From contig NC_134030.1 in NCBI RefSeq assembly GCF_964204645.1, positions 2,209,855 through 2,273,854 of the forward strand: 64,000 bases of DNA, given 5' to 3'. The notes under the pieces are model-generated. The model was not told the origin of the DNA. It saw only the letters and a list, made by a program, of their open reading frames with translations, and searched no databases. Source of the stretch: Tubulanus polymorphus. Its lineage: Eukaryota; Nemertea; Palaeonemertea; Tubulaniformes; Tubulanidae. Both the position numbers and the translations under genes were made by a program. Shown piece after piece: positions 59,681-64,000 of the stretch (position 1 is its first letter; every line of letters begins with the position of its first letter).

Positions 59681-60860
59681 ATGCTTCAACTACGAGACTT
59701 TCCAATGAGGCTCATTACCAAATAAATCCATTATTCAATGGATCTTTTTAATGAGGTAGAACAATTTTAAAATGTTTTAGCTGATCAGAAACAAGGTTAT
59801 TAGGGGTTTTAGGGTGATGTTAAAATGACGGAATCCTGCATGGCTACAACCAACAAAGTTCCATTTATTTAAGAAATGTATAAATTATTTATTTTTTGTG
59901 CGTGTAGCAGCATTCCTAGTTCGATTGTGTGTGATAATTTTGAAATGAACCCTCAGTATTATTAAAAGCTCGCTTGCCGCAGTCTGCAATATCTATTTCA
60001 CTTGCTTGGCTCGTGTTAGCGCGTTCTCACGAGAATTCAAAAAATTATTTTACATGATTCATCTGGTTTAGGCTGTCATGATTTCTAGGAATATCATTAT
60101 AAGAACATTAGGGTAGAGATTATAATAGACAAATAGCAGTCGTAAAGCTGAAAGTAGAAACAGAAATTCACAGAATCATTAGAAGAATAACAACATTTAT
60201 GCTTCTAAGGTTGCGGGCAATAGACTTCATCTGGATTGATGGAAGTTTTCTACCCAAACCCTAAATATGTTGTTTTACTTCTAGTGATTGTGGGTTTTGC
60301 TTCTGACAGCATTAAGGTAATTTAGAAATACGAATTTTTAACATTTCTAATAAAAGCCTTTTTCCTAAAACGCTTGTCAACACTAAGAATGAAAAAATCT
60401 TTTTATCAGATTCGATTACCATGACTACTGTATGACGCGGGTTGTCATGGTAATGACTGTTTTTGTAAATACACGTATAGCCCTCTATATTCTGATGTCT
60501 GTAAATTGTTCGAAAAAAGATATTAACTTAAAAAATAAGAAATCGCTTTAAAAAAAAAAATATTTGTGGCTTGAGAAATGATGAAAGAAATGAATGGGAA
60601 TAAATTTTATATAAAATTTGTGCAGATATTAATTTATAAACGCTTTGAATTTTAGTGAATGTATAGTTGTAATAGTTCGGTGCTGATTGATGTAAATCGA
60701 TGTAGTCCCATGCTGATATGTATCCAATACATCATTAAACATGTATTTTAGTTGTTGTGATGTAAATATAATGTCATACCCCTCCGCGCTCGCAGCATTA
60801 GCATGTGTTAGGGTCATGATCTCCGTGTTGATATTTTATGTGATGGAGTTGCACAACAAA

Positions 60861-60904
60861 ACAGAGCAATGATCAAAACATAACAGTTTTGATCATTGCT
60901 CTGT
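60861..60904. repeat. perfect 19-bp inverted repeat
   Basis: acagagcaatgatcaaaac and its exact complement, separated by six bases. It could form a strong hairpin; there is no protein context. Confidence 0.9.
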
Positions 60905-60948
60905 ATCACTTGTTGGTCACCTGTTGGTTAACTAAGCAACTGAAGCGT

Positions 60949-61075
60949 TAGGGCTGCAATTGCTGATTTGGTTAGAGTCAACCATTGGATAGCAGACACA
61001 GTGAGAATTGAAAGTTTGTTATCACTTATATCCACTGGTTAACTCCAACCAGCTTTTGAGTAACTGGCTCCAGAT
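60949..61075. mobile_element. hairpin element, TTGCTCAAA family
   Basis: Contains ggttagagtcaaccattgga in the left arm and ccactggttaactccaacca in the right arm, ending tgagtaactggctccag. Related to 15555 and 62822. The flanking DNA (59681-62618) is otherwise without supported genes. Confidence 0.7.
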
Positions 61076-62618
61076 TTGTAAATCACATCAAATACTTGAG
61101 CACCTAAGAATCGATGTCAGTTTCATTCATATATAAGCTTTCCTCTCTGTCTTGAATTGTGCCATATAAATGTGGAAGAACTAATAAACAAGTTTGTATG
61201 CAATATTAATGTATTATATTGATGTATTTTATTTACCAGATACCTAGTAAACCATTTGGGTTCAGAAAAAAGCACATTGATTCACAAGATTTTGTCATAA
61301 AAGAAGAAAATAACTGATTGATAAGTTATATTTTGCCATCTTTTAGGGTTTCTCAAAATTCCAAAAGCTCGATTAGACTTAAGCAAACAGTGGTATTATT
61401 ATTGTTAATTTGTGAATGCGAGTTAGATTTTAATAATACAATACCGCTGTTTAATCCTATAGTATATATGTATTGAAGTTATCATGAGATACACAACGAA
61501 CCCACAGATGTACACAGCTTGGGCTTAGCGCATATCCCGAATGAAATGTATTTAATATTACATCGTGTATTTATTTATGTTAAAATTATGCGAAGAGCAG
61601 CCCTAGAAATTAAAGCATTATAGCATTTTTGTTTGAAGACATGTTCATAGCTGCACAATATTAGACTATTGATGTATCTTGTCGTTAATGAATATTCACA
61701 TTTCAACTCAAGTCAACAAACATCCATTTCTAGCCATAATACATTTGTAAATACGTAAGAGTTAAAAACCCATCATTTCTCTCCCTCTCTCTCTATCAGT
61801 ATCTATTACTTCTAACGAGTCAAAATTCTGATCTTCCATCTTATTATTTAGAGTATGAATAATCTGAAAAATTCCAGTAAACCAGGATCAAAGTTTTTGA
61901 AGTTGTGACACAAATATGACTCTGTTATCAACTTCTGGACTCGGTTCAGAAATCAATAATCTAAAGCTCAGATATGTTTTGGAAACACAGATCACCTTTT
62001 AGTTAGACTGCATTAGTTGAAATTGATAAATTTTCCAATATTTCAATTCTGGAGTGAAATAATGACCAACAGCTGTGTGGATCTGATCGAGTATATTCAG
62101 TGAACTGCAGAGAATTCTATTCTGAATAAATGATGATCAGAATTTTAAAAGCTTTAGATTTGCAGCTCATTATTAATATTTACTTGCACTCTCTTATCAT
62201 TTTCATTCTGTGAAGCAAGCATGTCTGCCCCTCATATCTGCCCCTCATATCTACCCCTCATTCTGTCATCGTTTGTTTTACGTTAAATTTACCTGTCATT
62301 ATTGTGAACAAAATATTAAAGTAATTTTAAGTAAAATAAAGATAAAAAATCTGATGTAATCGATTACTTTTATTTCGTCGATTTTCTCGACTGTGCATGA
62401 TGAATATATTAGGTAGAAGTGAATGCATTCTCTACTCTGGACTACTCTGGACCATAGCAGAGGATCACTGATGTTGCTGAGAACAGAACAAACAGAAGAT
62501 ATGGAGCTACAGAGATGTCATCGACCAGAGGAATCTTGAGCAACAGACAGAATTCAAAATCAATCCCTCATATCTTATAAATTGCTAACAAGATTTTATT
62601 TTTTCAATTTATTTCTAG

Positions 62619-62744
62619 TTGACGGTTTGAGTAATATGAAGTTGATCGCGATTATTATTGGAACGGCTGCCGGTGTTGCTATAGTGACTTCGATTATTGT
62701 CGCCATCGTTTTACATTTGAGAAAACAAAAACTATCTTCTACAA
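62619..62744 (+). CDS. membrane-span exon of the serpin gene
   Basis: Acceptor atttctag, donor gtaggt, phase 1-1. The pattern of span plus RKQK-type anchor is similar to the span exon of the minus-strand Ig receptor (CLRRQRLNKKK), which suggests common descent. Confidence 0.78.
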
Positions 62745-64000
62745 GTAGGTATTTTATATTTGTGCGGGTCCTGTACAGTTGGAGTCCTTTATGATGCTAC
62801 CGTTTGGATCGATAACAAACAGGGGCCGGTTGCTCAAAAGTTGGTTAGAGTTAACCAGTGGAGAGTTGATATGGTGACAATTGAAATTTCATTGTTACTA
62901 TGGTATTTAAAGGCCGGTTATTTTTAACCGATTTTTTAGCAACTGGCCCCTGGATGTTATAACAAATTTGGCATTATGTAAGAATGGTAATTTCATTGAA
63001 TTTGTATTGAGTAAGATTGGGAAAAAGTGTTCTCTGAAAAGTGTTAGCGTTGAGTGAGAAGTGGCATTGAAAAGGATGTCTTTATGACGGACTTCGATGA
63101 CAGTTCATTGTAAAAGTGCCCTGGACTTAATCTTCCCAATAACAGAAGTAATAGTGATAAGATGCTAGTATTAGGATGCCTTTTGTTTCCCAGCCGAGAG
63201 GCTAAAGGTTCAGAAACCTACAGGGTAGGAGGTCCTGGCACAGAGATTGAGATGAAGATGATTGTATATTATATAGTTTATAGCTTCGTAACCATTTCCA
63301 AAATTGTCAGTTAAAACTAACTCTAAATCTATAGAAATAAACCTAGAACTGTGGAATTGGAGTGTTGAAGAGTATTAAATTCTTGAGAGCTGGGGCTATC
63401 TTTATTTTGATATGTTGCACTGTTTTAGAATTGATTTTGACTCTCCCTCTCTCTTTCCACAGATGACTTGTGCATGTCGCAGAAAGGCAAAAAGATGCGT
63501 AAAGCTTACGTTTCCGAAATGGAAACTCCGCAAGAGCAGACGGCATCGGTGGAAGAAGCGTATTTCCACGACATCGTCTCCGCGACAACTTTATTCGCTG
63601 AACGATTATATTCTCGAATAGCGATGATAAACACGGATTCGATGATTCTATTTTCGCCGTTTGCTGTCATGAACATGATGTCGGCGATATCGACCGGAGC
63701 TCGCAACGCGACCGCCGACGAGCTGGAGAAAACCATCCGAATAAACGCCGTCAAAAATCTCGATTTGAAATTCGAATCGTTGAATCGTCTGATCAACCGA
63801 AATCCGAACAATCGTAACTACACGTATAAACTAGCACAGGGAATGTTCGTCGCCGCGACGACCGAATTAACGCCGGCGTTTAAATCGTCCGCTCAACGGA
63901 ATTATCGTATATACGTGCGTTCGGTCGATTACCGAGACGGCAACCGACACGACGTACGACACGAGGTGAACGAATGGTGTCGTAACGCGGCCGGTATCGA
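62619..64000 (+). CDS. transmembrane serpin gene, partial (membrane span + cytoplasmic serpin domain)
   Basis: Exons 62619-62744 and 63463 to the window end, both joined in phase 1. The first encodes a span of about 26 residues (LIAIIIGTAAGVAIVTSIIV plus AIVLHL) followed by basic RKQK. The second continues through a linker of about 35 residues into a serpin: FAERLY (helix A), NTDSMILFSPF, MSAISTGARNATADELEKT, LAQGMFVA, AFKSSAQRNYRIYVRSVDY and VNEWCRNAAGI. These match the helix A to strand 1-2 region of the family in order. Serpins trap proteases with a reactive loop near the C-terminus, which lies beyond this window, so inhibitory activity cannot be judged. The upstream partner exon must leave in phase 1; candidates are 30592 (two-Ig ectodomain) and 54796 (signal peptide). 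Confidence 0.78.
62822..62950. mobile_element. hairpin element, TTGCTCAAA family (best copy)
   Basis: Starts ggggccggttgctcaaaagt and ends ttagcaactggcccctgg, nearly exact inverted ends, with ttaaccagtgga and a centre containing aattgaaatttcattg. It lies in the intron 62745-63462. A partial CCAGTT-family copy follows at 63305-63360. Confidence 0.78.
63463..64000 (+). CDS. serpin-domain exon, partial at window end
   Basis: Acceptor ctctttccacag. Open for 179 codons without a stop, entered in phase 1 and running off the window. High CpG and GC relative to the flanks. The first in-frame ATG is the fifth codon, so a conventional cytosolic serpin start inside this exon cannot be excluded. Confidence 0.9.

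Overview
The window looks like nuclear DNA of an invertebrate animal. It has spliced genes with GT-AG introns, AT-rich introns rich in tandem and hairpin repeats, CpG-rich coding exons, tRNA-like SINEs, and extracellular domains encoded one per exon with phase-1 borders. Family content (peptide-type GPCR, WD40, Ig/FN3 receptors, serpin) would suit a marine spiralian, but I cannot name the species. All exon borders were read by eye from splice signals and reading phase. No transcript data were available.

Left part (1-10430): the 3' half of a plus-strand WD40-repeat gene in six exons (140 to 8292). An intronless rhodopsin-like GPCR gene (2003-3013) lies on the same strand inside one of its introns. 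That intron also carries 40-bp and 72-bp tandem arrays and a terminal-inverted-repeat element. Further arrays fill the region downstream of the WD40 gene.

Middle part (10430-27054): a complete minus-strand receptor gene of 17 exons can be assembled in frame from an ATG at 27054 to a stop at 13413. It encodes a signal peptide, seven Ig domains, two FN3 domains, one membrane span, and a long cytoplasmic tail. The tail has ITIM-like and YxN tyrosine motifs and a C-terminal PDZ-type ligand. One intron holds a 2.4-kb satellite with a 681-bp higher-order period.

Right part (27850-64000): a second Ig receptor gene starts head to head with the first, about 0.8 kb away (signal peptide and two Ig domains, 27850-30592). 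There follow 24 kb of repeat-rich DNA without recognisable exons, then a tiny two-exon membrane protein gene (54691-56416). Last come a membrane-span exon (62619-62744) and, spliced in phase to it, a serpin exon that runs off the window. The most unusual prediction is therefore a membrane-tethered serpin with its inhibitor domain on the cytoplasmic side. Its N-terminal part is either the two-Ig ectodomain or the small signal-peptide exon; both join in the same phase.

Repeat landscape: several hairpin (palindromic) element families share a CCAGTT-type terminus. Several tandem arrays appear to have grown out of dispersed elements present elsewhere in the window. The three SINE copies share one non-tRNA module.
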